Part shown: in pieces, positions 27,298 to 38,060 of the stretch | Layout: the number at the start of each line of letters is the position of its first letter | Position numbering within the stretch: the first letter of the stretch is position 1 | NCBI GenBank assembly: GCA_947647505.1 | Contig: CANSKO010000002.1 | Location: forward strand, 1-64,000 | Source of the DNA: an uncultured Roseburia sp. | Lineage (GTDB): Bacteria; Bacillota; Clostridia; Lachnospirales; Lachnospiraceae | DNA: 64,000 nt | Reading direction: 5' to 3' | Program-made: the position numbers and the translations under genes | The notes under the pieces: model-generated | Told to the model about the DNA's origin: nothing | Seen by the model: the letters and a program-made list of their open reading frames with translations, nothing else | The model's database searches: none

Positions 27298-29919
27298 ATG
27301 GGTATACGTTTTGCAATGCTGTACAGGGGGCTTAGGCGGAGAAAAAGGGAAATGCGCTACGTTTCGATCGCAGCGTTTACCGCTGTCTTGTTTATGTCCG
27401 CCATTACCCTGCTTCAGACGGTAATGGATCGGTATCTGATGGAAACAAACTATCAGAATTACGGGGATTGGGCGATTTCTGCCGTGCGGGATTATGAAAA
27501 TCCGGGCATCCTGTTTTCGGAGCTGAAGCACCCCTATCTGAAAACGCAGGGCGTCTGCAAAACCGGCGCGGAATTGCTGGATCAAAACAATGCGCCGTCC
27601 GGCGTACTCTGCGGCACGGTGGATGAGGCGCTGCGGGAGTTTGGGAATCTTACGCTGTATGAGGGGAGATTTCCGGCAGCGGAGGATGAAATCGCGATGG
27701 ATTTGTCGGCGCTTTCCGCGATGGGACTTCGTTATGAGCTGGGACAAAACGTGCGGATCGCTGTCTTTGCAGATGGGGAAGTGCGGGAAAAGGAGTTTCT
27801 TCTGACCGGTTCTATGCGAAGCTTTGCGAAGACCTGGAAGCAGCAGGGCGGATATCCTCTTCCGGGTTGCATTCTGACGGAGGAAGGATTGAAAAGCGTT
27901 TGCAAACCGGCGTATGCGACGTATTTTTACCAGCTGGATCGAAGGTATGAAAATCTGGATATGGAGGAATTTGCCGCAGCCTTTCTTTTGCCGGATCACC
28001 TGCGAACGTATAACAGCTATGTTTATGAAAACAGGGTTTGGGGCTCTGGCGATATGTTTCGGGCGGTAAAGCTTCTGCTGACATGTATGGGAGCGCTTTG
28101 CGTCGGCTATCTGATGGCTTCTTATGTGTCCGGACGGCGAATGTGGTATTATAAGCTGCGCGCGCTGGGTGCGGACAGGACGCAGGTGAAAGGAATGATT
28201 GTTCTGGAGGCGGCGTACGGCGTAGTTCCCGGCGCGCTTTTGGGCATGGCAATTCCCTGTATGGCGGGCGCGGCTGTCTGTGGCATTCTGGCAAAACGCA
28301 TGCAGATTCCATTTTTCTTTGTCGTTCATCCGGCAGACGTTTTCAGCCAGCTTTGCGCCATTTTTGGAATGTTCCTGTGCGTTGTATGCGTTGCATGGAT
28401 CAATGGAAGGGATCAAAATCTGGTGAAAAACAGCAGAGAAGTGACGGGCCGCCAGATCCGCCGTCTGAGAAGGGATGCAAAAAAAGGAAAGAATACGGCG
28501 AAAATCTTTTTGAAGAGGATACGAAAGCTGCATCCGTTTCAGAGGCTTTCTTTTCTGGCGTTTTCGGCCGCCGTCTGCCTTCTTTTGTCTCTCTGCCTGA
28601 ATCAGATCGTGCATGCTTCCTCAGAATATGCGTATGCAAAAGAGAACAATCACGATTATTCTGCGTTAAAGGAAAGCAGACAGCTCAGAATAACGCCGTA
28701 TCAGGATGGAGGAAGCGCGGGAGGGGATATGCGGTTTAGCATGTATGACGGGATGTCGCGGGAGATGGAGCGGGAAATGGCGTCTTTGATCGGGATAGAG
28801 CGGATGCGCCGGGGCGTCAAAGATGAAATGCATATCCTGCAATGGGAGAGAAAAAAGGACAGTCCGATTGAGCAGCGCGTGAAAGAGCTGTACGAACAGA
28901 ATATCGTGCAGTATGCCAATACGATGTTTGTGTATGAGGAAGACGATCAGAAGCTTTTAAGCGATCTGAAACAGGATTTTGATCTGGATGGTCTGGAGGA
29001 AGACGCGTTTTTAAAGGGAGAAGCGATTGTTCTGATGCTCTCTGCATACGAAGATTCATTCTGGAAAGCGGGAGAGAAGATTTCGGAGACGACGCTGCAT
29101 CCGGGCGATATGGTTGACATCACAGACATTACGCAGCAGTGTTACGTTCCCTGTATCATAGAAGGAGCGGATGCGCTGCCGGGACGCGTTTCCGTGAAAA
29201 CAGGCGCAGTGATACAGGAGCCTCCGATGAAATGGCGCATGCAGGGCGGAATGATGGCTAATTATACGGTTTTTGCATCGAAAAAGCTGGCGGAACGCGT
29301 AGCGAGGGCGGATGGAAAACCATTTTTTTACAATGACATTACGGTTGATTTCAATCGCAACGCTTCTTTTGAAGCGACGCAAAAGCGTCTGGTTAATCTG
29401 TTTGGCGAGCATGGTTTCTCATATGATACGGCGTGTGAGGAGCGTTCGGCCGCCCGGACTGCATGGATTAAAAGCATATGCATGTACGGCGTTTTATTTG
29501 GCGCAATCTTATCTGTTTTTCTGCTGTTGCAGATGCATTTTTGCCAGATGCAGTGCAGACGCAGAGAGGCGGAGTTTCGGATGTTCCGGCAGCTTGGCAT
29601 GGAATGGCCGTTTTGGGGGCGTATGACGGTGGAAGAGGGATTGGGACAGGCATGCGTGATGCTGTCCGGCATTCCTGTCAGTTATGTCATAATGGCAGGG
29701 CGCGTTTATATGGAATACAAAAAAAAGAAGGAAACGACAGGGCTTTACCTGTGGTCGGACTCGATTTCGGAGTATACGTCGGATCTGCTTTTGCATACGA
29801 CAGAATTTGTGCGTGCGCATACGTCCCCTGCATGGTCATTTTTATTCGGAGCGCTGCTGTTGCTTTGCGTTGTTTTAACGGGATACCAGACGGCAAAACA
29901 CTATTTTGGGAGGGTGTAG
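27298..29919 (+). CDS. Large FtsX-type ABC transporter permease (873 aa)
   Basis: The N-terminal helix (about residues 20-40, VSIAAFTAVLFMSAITLL) leads into a large extracytoplasmic region. A first FtsX core lies near 255-370 (LLLTCMGALCVGYLMASYV and later helices), another helix is near 415-430, and a second large outside loop precedes a final FtsX core at about 725-870 (GVLFGAILSVFLLLQMHF, ending with AWSFLFGALLLLCVVLTGY). Such two-core permeases pair with one ATPase in peptide-antibiotic export or resistance. AAAGGAGG precedes ATG 27298. The ATPase gene starts one base after its stop. Confidence 0.88.
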   Translation: MGIRFAMLYRGLRRRKREMRYVSIAAFTAVLFMSAITLLQTVMDRYLMETNYQNYGDWAISAVRDYENPGILFSELKHPYLKTQGVCKTGAELLDQNNAPSGVLCGTVDEALREFGNLTLYEGRFPAAEDEIAMDLSALSAMGLRYELGQNVRIAVFADGEVREKEFLLTGSMRSFAKTWKQQGGYPLPGCILTEEGLKSVCKPAYATYFYQLDRRYENLDMEEFAAAFLLPDHLRTYNSYVYENRVWGSGDMFRAVKLLLTCMGALCVGYLMASYVSGRRMWYYKLRALGADRTQVKGMIVLEAAYGVVPGALLGMAIPCMAGAAVCGILAKRMQIPFFFVVHPADVFSQLCAIFGMFLCVVCVAWINGRDQNLVKNSREVTGRQIRRLRRDAKKGKNTAKIFLKRIRKLHPFQRLSFLAFSAAVCLLLSLCLNQIVHASSEYAYAKENNHDYSALKESRQLRITPYQDGGSAGGDMRFSMYDGMSREMEREMASLIGIERMRRGVKDEMHILQWERKKDSPIEQRVKELYEQNIVQYANTMFVYEEDDQKLLSDLKQDFDLDGLEEDAFLKGEAIVLMLSAYEDSFWKAGEKISETTLHPGDMVDITDITQQCYVPCIIEGADALPGRVSVKTGAVIQEPPMKWRMQGGMMANYTVFASKKLAERVARADGKPFFYNDITVDFNRNASFEATQKRLVNLFGEHGFSYDTACEERSAARTAWIKSICMYGVLFGAILSVFLLLQMHFCQMQCRRREAEFRMFRQLGMEWPFWGRMTVEEGLGQACVMLSGIPVSYVIMAGRVYMEYKKKKETTGLYLWSDSISEYTSDLLLHTTEFVRAHTSPAWSFLFGALLLLCVVLTGYQTAKHYFGRV

Positions 29920-29920
29920 G

Positions 29921-30592
29921 ATGCAGACGATATTAAAAGCAGAACAAATTTCAAAAACATATGGAAACGGAAAGGCGCTGGTGCATGCCTTAATATCATG
30001 CAGCCTTGCGTTTGACAAAGGAGAGTTTGTGGCGATCGTTGGAAAGAGCGGCTGTGGAAAATCCACGCTGCTTCGGATTTTGGGAACGCTTGATGTGCCG
30101 GATACAGGGAGCGTGCTTTTGGATGGAGAGGATGTGCTGCATTTGCCGGATCGCAGGCTTTCAGAAATCAGGCGCAGAAAAATCGGATTTATTTATCAGG
30201 ATTACAGCCTGTTTCCAGAGTACACGGCATATGAAAATATCATTCTGCCGCTGCATCTGGATGGGCGCAGAGAAGAGAAAGACGCCGTAATGGAGATTAT
30301 GGAGACGCTTGGCATTGCCTCCTGCAAAGAAAAATTCCCGTCCGAAATGTCGGGCGGGGAACAGCAGCGGACTGCCATAGCAAGGGCGCTTATTCTTTCC
30401 CCGTCCGTCATACTGGCCGACGAGCCGACCGGCAATCTGGACGCGGAAAATGCAAAAGAAGTCGTTTGTCTGCTAAACAGGGCGTCCAGACAGTACCGGC
30501 AGACGATTCTTATGGTGACGCATGACAGACAGACGGCGGATTATGCGGATCGCATTCTGCATATGCGCGACGGGAAAATTACATCCGGTTAA
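29921..30592 (+). CDS. ABC transporter ATP-binding protein (223 aa)
   Basis: LolD/MacB-type ATPase. Walker A is GKSGCGKST, the Q-loop is [12 protein letters not shown], the signature is [15 protein letters not shown], Walker B is [12 protein letters not shown] and the H-loop is VTHDRQTA. Start at ATG 29921, one base after the permease TAG, with GGAGG upstream. It ends in a 14-base convergent overlap with the CoA-activase gene. With the preceding three genes it forms a complete sensor-regulator-transporter unit, probably for an antimicrobial or cell-envelope signal. Confidence 0.95.
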   Translation: MQTILKAEQISKTYGNGKALVHALISCSLAFDKGEFVAIVGKSGCGKSTLLRILGTLDVPDTGSVLLDGEDVLHLPDRRLSEIRRRKIGFIYQDYSLFPEYTAYENIILPLHLDGRREEKDAVMEIMETLGIASCKEKFPSEMSGGEQQRTAIARALILSPSVILADEPTGNLDAENAKEVVCLLNRASRQYRQTILMVTHDRQTADYADRILHMRDGKITSG

Positions 30593-33500
30593 GCGTTGCG
30601 GCGTTTAAGTTTTTCTGTGCGGTAGAGAGCATCAGCTTGATTCGGTTGAGCTGATTGACTTCGCTGGCGCCGGGATCGTAGTCAACGGCTACGATATTTG
30701 CCAGCGGATGCTGTTTGCGAATTTCTTTGATTACGCCTTTTCCAACGACGTGGTTGGGCAGACATCCAAACGGCTGGGCGCAGACGATATTATATGTGCC
30801 CGTGTGAATCAGCTCCAGCATTTCTCCTGTTAAAAACCAGCCTTCTCCCGTCATATTGCCCAAAGAGACGATGTCTTTGGCATAATCCGCCAGCTGCGCA
30901 ATCCGTGGAGGGGGATCAAAGCGGCTGCTTTGTTCAAATGCATCCCTTGCGGCGCTTCTGAGCCATTCAAAAAAGCGGATGCCAAGCCCGGCGATGTTTT
31001 TTGCCCGTTTTTTTCTGCCCAGGTGTTCCACCTGAAATTTCTGATTGTAAAACGTATAGAGCAGAAAGTCTGTCAGATCCGGCACGACGGCTTCGGCTCC
31101 TTCCGCTTCGAGAAGCTCTGCCAGATGATTGTTTGCATCGGGGAGAAATTTTACAAGGATTTCACCGACGATGCCAACGCGGGGCTTTACGGCGTCCGTC
31201 AGCGGAAGGCGGTCAAATTCCCGTATGATTTCCCGGCACATTTTTTTGTAGGCTCTGTGGGAGAGCGGCCCGCTTTGCGATACAAAGGCGATTACGTTTT
31301 TCTTCCATTTTTCATGCAGCGCATTGGCGGAGCCGGGAACGGCTTCGTACGGCCTTGTACGGTAGAGGCAGCGCATAAAGATATCGCCAAAGATCAGCGC
31401 GTACAGCCCGCGCTGCAAAAGCGGCAGTGAAAGCTGAAAGCCCGGATTCTTTTCCATGCCGCTCAAATTGATGGAGATCACTGGCACATCGGAATATCCG
31501 GCTTTTTCCAACGCGCGGCGAATAAATCCAATATAATTGGAAGCCCGGCAGCCGCCTCCCGTCTGAGAGATGAGGATGGCGGTTTTTGTCATATCGTATT
31601 TTCCGGAAAGCACGGCGTTCATAATCTGTCCTACGACGATCAGAGATGGATAGCAGGCGTCGTTGTTGACGTATTTTAATCCGACGTCAACGGCGGTATG
31701 GCCGTCGTCTCCCAGAACCGCAATGTTGTATCCGGCCGTACGGAACGCAGGCTCTAACAGATCAAAGTGCAGCGGAGACATCTGCGGACAGAGAATCGTA
31801 TACTGCTTCCGCATCTCTTCCGTAAAAACGGTGCGGCGATAGGTGGACGGAAAGGCTGCGCATTTTTGTCCGTCATTTTGTTTTTCACGTACCCGAATCG
31901 CTGCAAGCAGAGAGCGGATGCGGATGCGGGCCGCGCCAAGATTGTTGACCTCGTCAATTTTCAGGCAGGTATAAATCTTGCCGGATTTGTGTAAAATGTC
32001 GCTGACGCAGTCGGTCGTAACGGCGTCTAAGCCGCAGCCAAAGGAGTTAAGCTGAATCAGGTCGAGATGCGGCTGCGTCTTCACGTAATTTGCGGCCGCA
32101 TACAGTCTCGAGTGATACATCCACTGATCCATAACAATCAGCGGGCGTTCGGGCTGCTTTAAGTGGGAAATGGAATCTTCCGTTAAAACGGCAAGGCCGT
32201 AGGAAGTAATCAGTTCCGGTATGCCGTGGTGGATTTCCGGATCTGTGTGGTAGGGCCGCCCGGCCAGGACGATGCCGCGTTTTCCGGTCTCCTCCAGATA
32301 AGAAAGCGTCTCTTCACCTTTTTTCTGTACGTCTTTTCTGACGGCGGCAAGTTCCTCCCAGCCGGCTTTGGCCGCAAGCTTGACTTCCTGCTTCGGTATC
32401 TGAAATTCGTCCCAGAAGACGCGCACCAGCTCCTGTTCCAGCGCGCCGTAATCCCCAAACGTCAGAAACGGGCTTAAAAATCGCATCTGTCCGGAAGTAA
32501 TGGCGTCGACATTGTTTTTGATGTTTTCCGCATAGGAGGTGACGATCGGACAGTTAAAATGGTTGTTGGCCTCCGGAAATTCATTGCGCTCATAGGGAAT
32601 GCCCGGATAAAAGATAAAGTCGGGGCGCCGTTCAATCAGCCAGGAAATGTGGCCGTGCGCCAGCTTGGCCGGATAGCATTCCGATTCGCTTGGAATCGAA
32701 TCGATGCCAAGCTCATACAGCTTGCGGGAAGACGGCGGAGAGAGCAGCGCCCGAAACTGCAGGCATCGGAAAAAAACGGCCCAGAACGGATAGTTTTCGT
32801 ACATATTTAAAACGCGGGGCAGTCCGACTGTGCCGCGCGCCGCTTCTTCTTTTTTCAACGGAGGATATGCAAAAATCCGCTGGTTTTTCCAGGCGAACAA
32901 ATTGGGGATGTCTTCTGTTTTATGCGTTTCTCCAAGTCCTTTTTCACAACGGTTTCCGGTAATATACGTTCTGTCGCCGGAAAAGCGGCAGACGGTCAGC
33001 AGACAGTGGTTGGCGCATATCTGACAGCGCGTCAGCTCTGTTTCAAACGTCAGCGCGCGCATTTCTTCCATAGAAAGCATGGAGGAGACATGGCCCGCTT
33101 CGTGGCGTTCTCTGGCAATTAAGGCAGCGCCAAACGCGCCCATAATGCCTGCAATATCGGGACGGATTACCTGACAGCCGGAAATCTGCTCAAAGCTGCG
33201 GAGCACGGCGTCGTTGTAAAACGTGCCTCCCTGCACGACGATATGGCGGCCCAGATCGGAAGCGTCTGATAATTTAATGACTTTAAACAGAGCGTTTTTG
33301 ATGACGGAATACGCAAGGCCGGCAGAGATGTCTGCAACGGATGCGCCTTCTTTTTGCGCCTGTTTGACTTTGGAGTTCATAAAAACGGTGCAGCGGGTGC
33401 CAAGATCAATCGGATTTTTGGCAAACAGCGCTTCTTTTGCGAAATCCTGTACGGAAAAATTTAACGATTTTGCAAACGTTTCAATAAAAGAGCCGCAGCC

Positions 33501-34847
33501 GGACGAACAGGCTTCGTTCAGCTGGACGCTGTCGATCGTCTGATTTTTGATTTTGATGCATTTCATGTCCTGTCCGCCAATGTCTAAAATGCAGTCGACG
33601 TCGGGATTGAAAAAAGCGGCCGCGCAGTAATGCGCGACGGTTTCCACTTCGCCCTCGTCTAACAGCAGCGCGGACTTTAACAGAGCCTCGCCGTATCCGG
33701 TGGAGCAGGAATGCACGATCTGCGCTTCTTTTGGCAGCTGGCTTTCGATTTCTTTCATGGCCTGCAGAGCCGTCGTCAGAGGGCTTCCGTTGTTGCCTGC
33801 ATAAAAAGAATATAAAAGCGCGCCGTCTTCTCCGATCAATGCGACTTTTGTCGTCGTAGAGCCGGCGTCGATGCCCAGATAGCAGTTTCCGGCATAGGAG
33901 GCGAGGGAAGCCTTTTTCACATGATGTCCGGCATGGCGGTCTGTAAACGCCTGAAAAGAAGCTTCGTCTGCAAACAGCGGCGCAAGCCTTGCAACTTCAA
34001 ATTCCATGTGCAGCTCGCCGGAAAGCTTTTCTTTCAGATGGAGCAGCGTCGTTACGGAATCCTGCTGGAAATGTAAGGCGGAGCCGATGGCTGCGAACAG
34101 ATGAGAATGCTCCGGTGCAATCGTATGCTCGTCATCCAGGCGCAGCGTGCGGATAAACGCCGCCTTCAGTTCGGACAAAAAGTGCAGAGGGCCGCCCAGA
34201 AATGCGACGTGGCCGCGGATGGGCTTTCCGCAGGCAAGACCGCTGATCGTCTGATTGACGACGGCCTGAAAAACGGAAGCGGAAAGATCTTCTTTTGTCG
34301 CGCCTTCGTTGATTAAGGGCTGGATGTCCGTCTTTGCAAATACGCCGCAGCGCGCGGCAATCGGATAGATTTCCTGATATTCTTTCGCATATGCGTTCAT
34401 GCCGCAGGCGTCAGTCTGAAGCAGGGACGCCATCTGATCGATAAAGGAGCCGGTGCCGCCGGCACAGATGCCATTCATGCGCTGCTCGACATTGCCGTTT
34501 TCAAAATAGATGATTTTGGCGTCTTCTCCGCCAAGCTCGATGGCGACGTCCGTCTGCGGCGCATAGTCGGTCAGCGCCGAGGAGACGGCGATGACTTCCT
34601 GTACAAACGGAACGTCAAGATGTTTGGCCAGCGTAAGGCCGCCGGAGCCTGTGATGACCGGATGCACAGAGCAGCCGCCAAGCTTGTCGCATGCTTTTTC
34701 GATCAGGCAAAGAAGCGTTTCTCTGATATTGGCAAAATGCCGTTTGTAGTCGGAAAAGAGAATCTGATTCTCTGCGTTTAAGACGGCGACTTTTACCGTT
34801 GTAGAGCCAATATCGATGCCAAGTTTATGTATTGTATGATTTTCCAT
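30579..34847 (-). CDS. Acyl-CoA dehydratase activase fusion protein (1422 aa)
   Basis: A giant fusion of the 2-hydroxyglutaryl-CoA dehydratase activase family (COG1924 with COG3580/3581-like parts). Two ASKHA ATPase units stand in tandem: [15 protein letters not shown] near residue 9 with [13 protein letters not shown], and [17 protein letters not shown] near 320 with [11 protein letters not shown], the place of the activase iron-sulfur cysteines. The remaining 800 residues hold the DUF2229/HgdA-like domains with several conserved Cys regions ([41 protein letters not shown]). Family members use ATP to drive low-potential electron transfer to a dehydratase. The substrate is unknown, and no dehydratase or CoA-transferase is adjacent. 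Start at ATG 34847 after AGGTGATC; the longer ORF adds 36 residues with no support. Confidence 0.88.
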   Translation of the reverse strand: MENHTIHKLGIDIGSTTVKVAVLNAENQILFSDYKRHFANIRETLLCLIEKACDKLGGCSVHPVITGSGGLTLAKHLDVPFVQEVIAVSSALTDYAPQTDVAIELGGEDAKIIYFENGNVEQRMNGICAGGTGSFIDQMASLLQTDACGMNAYAKEYQEIYPIAARCGVFAKTDIQPLINEGATKEDLSASVFQAVVNQTISGLACGKPIRGHVAFLGGPLHFLSELKAAFIRTLRLDDEHTIAPEHSHLFAAIGSALHFQQDSVTTLLHLKEKLSGELHMEFEVARLAPLFADEASFQAFTDRHAGHHVKKASLASYAGNCYLGIDAGSTTTKVALIGEDGALLYSFYAGNNGSPLTTALQAMKEIESQLPKEAQIVHSCSTGYGEALLKSALLLDEGEVETVAHYCAAAFFNPDVDCILDIGGQDMKCIKIKNQTIDSVQLNEACSSGCGSFIETFAKSLNFSVQDFAKEALFAKNPIDLGTRCTVFMNSKVKQAQKEGASVADISAGLAYSVIKNALFKVIKLSDASDLGRHIVVQGGTFYNDAVLRSFEQISGCQVIRPDIAGIMGAFGAALIARERHEAGHVSSMLSMEEMRALTFETELTRCQICANHCLLTVCRFSGDRTYITGNRCEKGLGETHKTEDIPNLFAWKNQRIFAYPPLKKEEAARGTVGLPRVLNMYENYPFWAVFFRCLQFRALLSPPSSRKLYELGIDSIPSESECYPAKLAHGHISWLIERRPDFIFYPGIPYERNEFPEANNHFNCPIVTSYAENIKNNVDAITSGQMRFLSPFLTFGDYGALEQELVRVFWDEFQIPKQEVKLAAKAGWEELAAVRKDVQKKGEETLSYLEETGKRGIVLAGRPYHTDPEIHHGIPELITSYGLAVLTEDSISHLKQPERPLIVMDQWMYHSRLYAAANYVKTQPHLDLIQLNSFGCGLDAVTTDCVSDILHKSGKIYTCLKIDEVNNLGAARIRIRSLLAAIRVREKQNDGQKCAAFPSTYRRTVFTEEMRKQYTILCPQMSPLHFDLLEPAFRTAGYNIAVLGDDGHTAVDVGLKYVNNDACYPSLIVVGQIMNAVLSGKYDMTKTAILISQTGGGCRASNYIGFIRRALEKAGYSDVPVISINLSGMEKNPGFQLSLPLLQRGLYALIFGDIFMRCLYRTRPYEAVPGSANALHEKWKKNVIAFVSQSGPLSHRAYKKMCREIIREFDRLPLTDAVKPRVGIVGEILVKFLPDANNHLAELLEAEGAEAVVPDLTDFLLYTFYNQKFQVEHLGRKKRAKNIAGLGIRFFEWLRSAARDAFEQSSRFDPPPRIAQLADYAKDIVSLGNMTGEGWFLTGEMLELIHTGTYNIVCAQPFGCLPNHVVGKGVIKEIRKQHPLANIVAVDYDPGASEVNQLNRIKLMLSTAQKNLNAATLNRM

Positions 34848-35113
34848 ATAGATCACCTGTGTTTGCTTGCTAAAATCAATATATGTAAAACGCCGCATTT
34901 GTTTTCGTTGTCTGCTGTTGACAGAGCGCGAACAGTTTGCAGCGTAAAAGAACAAGATGTATTATACGACAGTATCTGACAAAAGACAAATACATTTTTT
35001 TAAAAATATATGCTAAAAATGCGTTAATTTTTGGCATTTTTTCCTGATTCGGAAGCAGGAACCAGATACAGGAAGCGGAATATATTATAGAAACAGGTGT
35101 ATTGGAGTTTATG

Positions 35114-35302
35114 ATGGAATGTAGAGGAATTATTCATGTTGTAAAAGAGGGAGACACGTTGTATACGCTGAGCCGGAAGTATCATCTGCCGCTGCCGCAG
35201 GTTATGTATGCGAATCCGTTTGTGGACATTTATAACCTGAAAGTGGGCGATGAGCTTTGCATTCCGGTGTCGCTGCGAGACAATGTGACACAGATGCGGT
35301 GA
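35114..35302 (+). CDS. Small LysM-domain protein (62 aa)
   Basis: One LysM domain makes up nearly the whole protein: GIIHVVKEGDTLYTLSRKYH, then VMYANPFVDIYNLKVGDELCIPV. LysM binds N-acetylglucosamine in peptidoglycan or chitin. There is no signal peptide, so export is uncertain. GGAG lies six bases before ATG 35114; ATG 35111 and TTG 35102 are alternatives. A perfect terminator follows at 35369. Confidence 0.75.
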   Translation: MECRGIIHVVKEGDTLYTLSRKYHLPLPQVMYANPFVDIYNLKVGDELCIPVSLRDNVTQMR

Positions 35303-35368
35303 GAAAACCAGATGCATACGGGTAAAACAGGCACGATTCCGGCGGGAAACAGCCGGATATCAAAAGCA

Positions 35369-35404
35369 AGGGGCGTGAAGGAATTGCCTTCACGCCCCTT
35401 TTTG
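35369..35404 (+). terminator. Rho-independent terminator after the LysM gene
   Basis: GGGGCGTGAAGG pairs perfectly with CCTTCACGCCCC over a short loop, followed by six T. The A-run on the left gives the minus strand a partial T-run, so it may also serve the Rpn gene. Confidence 0.9.
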
Positions 35405-35423
35405 CGGAACCGTTTGCTGTTTG

Positions 35424-36341
35424 TTATGGCTTCGGCTGAAAAAGAAGGATGGATGCATATTTTGCCCGATCGCATTCTGGTATTTTCAAAGCCGCCATCG
35501 CCTGCTCCACAGACCAGTGCATGCTGTCCATCAGGCTCTGTATCGAAAAAAGGATGGCGTTTTGCTCGCCTTTCTCAATGCCTTTCTCAATACCTTTCTC
35601 AATGCCTTTTGCAGTAAATTTTTCTTCCATTCTGTCCAGTATGGCTTCGCTCATCGTGGTTTCATCTCCTTTCAGGGAACGGCAGGCCTCTTCAAACCGG
35701 AGGTCGCCCGTCAGCGCGCTTAAAAGCTCTAACGTTTCATGAATATGGCGGATTGTGCCAGGCGCCGGCGCGTAATTTCTGTTTTTTCGGGACTGCACGA
35801 AATAATCCGCGACAAACCGGAAATCGCTTTGAAACAGGCTAACCTGCTCGTCGGTAAGGTATGCGATTTCAAAGAGATTGATTTTGTAGTCGTTTACATA
35901 GGGCGTTAATTCGTCGGGAACATCCAGCGTTTCAAATAAAGACAGCGGCTGTTTCCAGCGCGTGCGTCCAAAATACAGGACAAGCGTTACGACGGGAAAA
36001 ATGCTTTTGGGGCGGTCGGTTTTGTCTGCGTCAAGGAGCTGCGCGCGGTAGGCGGCTCCGTCGTAGCCGACGACCCTAAGCGGCATAAATTTATCCGGAG
36101 AAGTCTGATTTTCAAGTCCGTACAGGGCGATCCGGATGTTGTGGCGCTTCCAGAATTTTGTGACGTCGCGCTCCATTTCGTGTATTTTATGGCTTGCTTT
36201 GTAGTGAGAGCGTGGAGCGGCTTCCTCCAGTTCCTCTTCTTTTATGACAGGCCTGCCCTGAAAGCAAAGCACATTTACGATGTCGGCAAAGACATCGTTG
36301 TAGGCTTCCAGCGCTTTTTCCGTAATGTCTTTTGTTCCCAT
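35424..36341 (-). CDS. Rpn-family (PD-(D/E)XK) recombination-promoting nuclease (305 aa)
   Basis: Typical of the Rpn/transposase_31 family: a start with AYNDVFADIVNVLCFQG (the NDVFAD stretch is the nuclease helix), IRIALYGLENQTSPDKFMPLRVVGYD (catalytic E.Q..) and VVTLVLYFGRTRWKQPLSL. The C-terminus holds AKGIEKGIEKGIEKGEQ, encoded by a 12-base tandem repeat at about 35566-35613. This repeat is common in these proteins and prone to length change. Known members cut DNA and promote RecA-independent recombination; some act in phage defence. It appears intact. GGGGGG precedes ATG 36341. Confidence 0.88.
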   Translation of the reverse strand: MGTKDITEKALEAYNDVFADIVNVLCFQGRPVIKEEELEEAAPRSHYKASHKIHEMERDVTKFWKRHNIRIALYGLENQTSPDKFMPLRVVGYDGAAYRAQLLDADKTDRPKSIFPVVTLVLYFGRTRWKQPLSLFETLDVPDELTPYVNDYKINLFEIAYLTDEQVSLFQSDFRFVADYFVQSRKNRNYAPAPGTIRHIHETLELLSALTGDLRFEEACRSLKGDETTMSEAILDRMEEKFTAKGIEKGIEKGIEKGEQNAILFSIQSLMDSMHWSVEQAMAALKIPECDRAKYASILLFQPKP

Positions 36342-36479
36342 GCAGCCCCCCCTTTTTCAGTCTGTGCAATTTTTTTCGTTTCATAGCTTCTGCTTTCAGT
36401 ATATGCCGGATATCCGGAAAAAGCAAGCGTTCGGGCGGGCGTTTTATCTGTAAAATTTCGATGAAATGGACAAATCCTC

Positions 36480-36508
36480 TTGCCGTTTGAAGGAGATTTG
36501 TGTACAAT
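36480..36508 (+). promoter_or_regulatory. Promoter of yajC
   Basis: TTGCCG and TACAAT with a 17-base spacer, 34 bases before ATG 36542. Confidence 0.7.
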
Positions 36509-36541
36509 GGTAAAAGCAATCTGAATACAGGAGGAAAAAAG

Positions 36542-36865
36542 ATGTCTGTTTTATTAAGCGCGCAAACCGCCGTCAGCCCTGTGCCGATGGTGCTTTCGCT
36601 GGTTGTTTTCTTTGCATTTATGTATTTTTTCATGATTCGTCCGCAAAAGAATGAGGCGAAAAAGAAAAATGTCATGCTTGCTTCTTTGGAGGTGGGCGAT
36701 ACGGTGCTTACGACAAGCGGGTTTTACGGTGTTTTGATCGATATTACGGATGATACCGTAATTGTAGAATTTGGAAGCAATAAAAACTGCCGCATTCCCA
36801 TGCAGAGGGAAGCCGTAGCGGCGGTAGAAAAGGCGGATGCGGCAATCGAAGAAAGCAAAAAGTAA
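36542..36865 (+). CDS. yajC: Preprotein translocase subunit YajC (107 aa)
   Basis: YajC is an accessory membrane subunit of the SecDF-YajC translocase. One N-terminal membrane helix (PMVLSLVVFFAFMYFFMI) is followed by the family mark RPQKNEAKKKNVMLASLEVGDTVLTTSGFYG. Length is usual. The start moves to ATG 36542 after AGGAGG, removing 14 residues. It stands alone between its own promoter and terminator; no secD/secF or tgt is adjacent. Confidence 0.95.
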   Translation: MSVLLSAQTAVSPVPMVLSLVVFFAFMYFFMIRPQKNEAKKKNVMLASLEVGDTVLTTSGFYGVLIDITDDTVIVEFGSNKNCRIPMQREAVAAVEKADAAIEESKK

Positions 36866-36867
36866 AA

Positions 36868-36898
36868 AACAGGAAACGCCTTCGCGTTTCCTGTTATT
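36868..36898 (+). terminator. Hairpin after yajC
   Basis: AACAGGAAACGC pairs perfectly with GCGTTTCCTGTT around CTTC, a stable tetraloop, followed by a weak A/T tail (ATTAAAATT) instead of a pure T-run. Confidence 0.75.
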
Positions 36899-36944
36899 AA
36901 AATTACAGTCAGAATGGATTTTGTTTTAGAAAAGGAGCGATTTT

Positions 36945-38060
36945 ATGCGATATCACATAGGCGTGATTTCCGGCGATGGAATTGGGCCGGAAATTGTAGC
37001 GGAAGCAAAAAAAGCCCTGGACCGGGTGGGAGAGGCATATGGCCATGTGTTTGAATATGAAGAAATTTTGATGGGAGGCTGTTCCATTGACGCGACAGGC
37101 GTTCCGCTGACGGATGAGGCGATTGCGCGGGCAAAGGCGTGCGACGCCGTTTTGATGGGTTCGATCGGCGGTGATGCGGCGACGTCTCCCTGGTATCGGC
37201 TAAAGCCGCATCTGCGGCCGGAGGCCGGGTTGTTAAAGCTTCGCAAATCCTTAAATCTGTTTGCCAATCTGCGGCCGGCCTGCCTGTATGAAGAATTAAA
37301 AGAAGCCTGTCCGCTGCGGGAGGATAGAATCGATGGCGGGTTTGATATGGTGATTTTGCGGGAGCTGACAGGAGGCCTTTACTTTGGGGAACGCAAAACA
37401 GAAAGCGTGGACGGCGTTTTGACTGCGGTCGATACGCTTACATACAACGAAAATGAAATTCGAAGGATCGCAAGGCGGGCGTTTGACATTGCCATGAAGC
37501 GCCGCAGGAATGTGGTAAGCGTCGATAAGGCAAATGTATTGGATTCTTCCAGGCTATGGAGAAGCGTCGTAGAAGAAGTGGCGAAAGAGTACCCTGAAGT
37601 GACGCTTTCTCATATGCTGGTGGACAACTGCGCGATGCAGCTTGTGAAAGATCCGAAGCAGTTTGACGTGATTTTAACGGAAAACATGTTTGGCGATATC
37701 TTATCTGACGAAGCGAGCATGGTGACGGGATCGATCGGCATGCTTTCTTCCGCAAGTTTAAACGATACGAAATTTGGCCTGTATGAGCCAAGCGGCGGAT
37801 CTGCGCCGGATATTGCGGGAAAGGGCATTGCCAACCCGATTGCTACGATTTTAAGCGCGGCCATGCTGCTGCGGTATTCGTTTGATCTGGACCGGGAGGC
37901 GAACGCCGTGGAAGCAGCCGTTAAACAGGTGTTGAAAGAGGATTACCGCACCATTGACATTATGCCGCAAAAAGAGCCGCAGCGGTCTGCCGTTACGCAG
38001 GTTGGCACAAAGGAAATGGGCGATCTGATTGCAGAAAGGATACGATACTATGAAAAGTGA
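36945..38060 (+). CDS. leuB: 3-isopropylmalate dehydrogenase LeuB (371 aa)
   Basis: NAD-dependent oxidative decarboxylation of 3-isopropylmalate in leucine synthesis. Signatures: [47 protein letters not shown], the metal-binding [18 protein letters not shown] and [25 protein letters not shown] precedes ATG 36945. It is first of leuB-ilvD-ilvB; its stop overlaps ilvD by 11 bases. The leuA and leuCD genes are not in this window. Confidence 0.96.
   Translation: MRYHIGVISGDGIGPEIVAEAKKALDRVGEAYGHVFEYEEILMGGCSIDATGVPLTDEAIARAKACDAVLMGSIGGDAATSPWYRLKPHLRPEAGLLKLRKSLNLFANLRPACLYEELKEACPLREDRIDGGFDMVILRELTGGLYFGERKTESVDGVLTAVDTLTYNENEIRRIARRAFDIAMKRRRNVVSVDKANVLDSSRLWRSVVEEVAKEYPEVTLSHMLVDNCAMQLVKDPKQFDVILTENMFGDILSDEASMVTGSIGMLSSASLNDTKFGLYEPSGGSAPDIAGKGIANPIATILSAAMLLRYSFDLDREANAVEAAVKQVLKEDYRTIDIMPQKEPQRSAVTQVGTKEMGDLIAERIRYYEK

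Noticed and set aside
35567-35613. CRISPR-like short repeat
   Set aside because: The 12-base units are adjacent with no spacers and encode the GIEK repeat of the Rpn protein.
36953-37267. Long minus-strand ORFs inside leuB, ilvD, ilvB, fusA-like and similar genes
   Set aside because: All are antisense shadows of well-recognised genes; high-GC third positions keep the opposite frames open.
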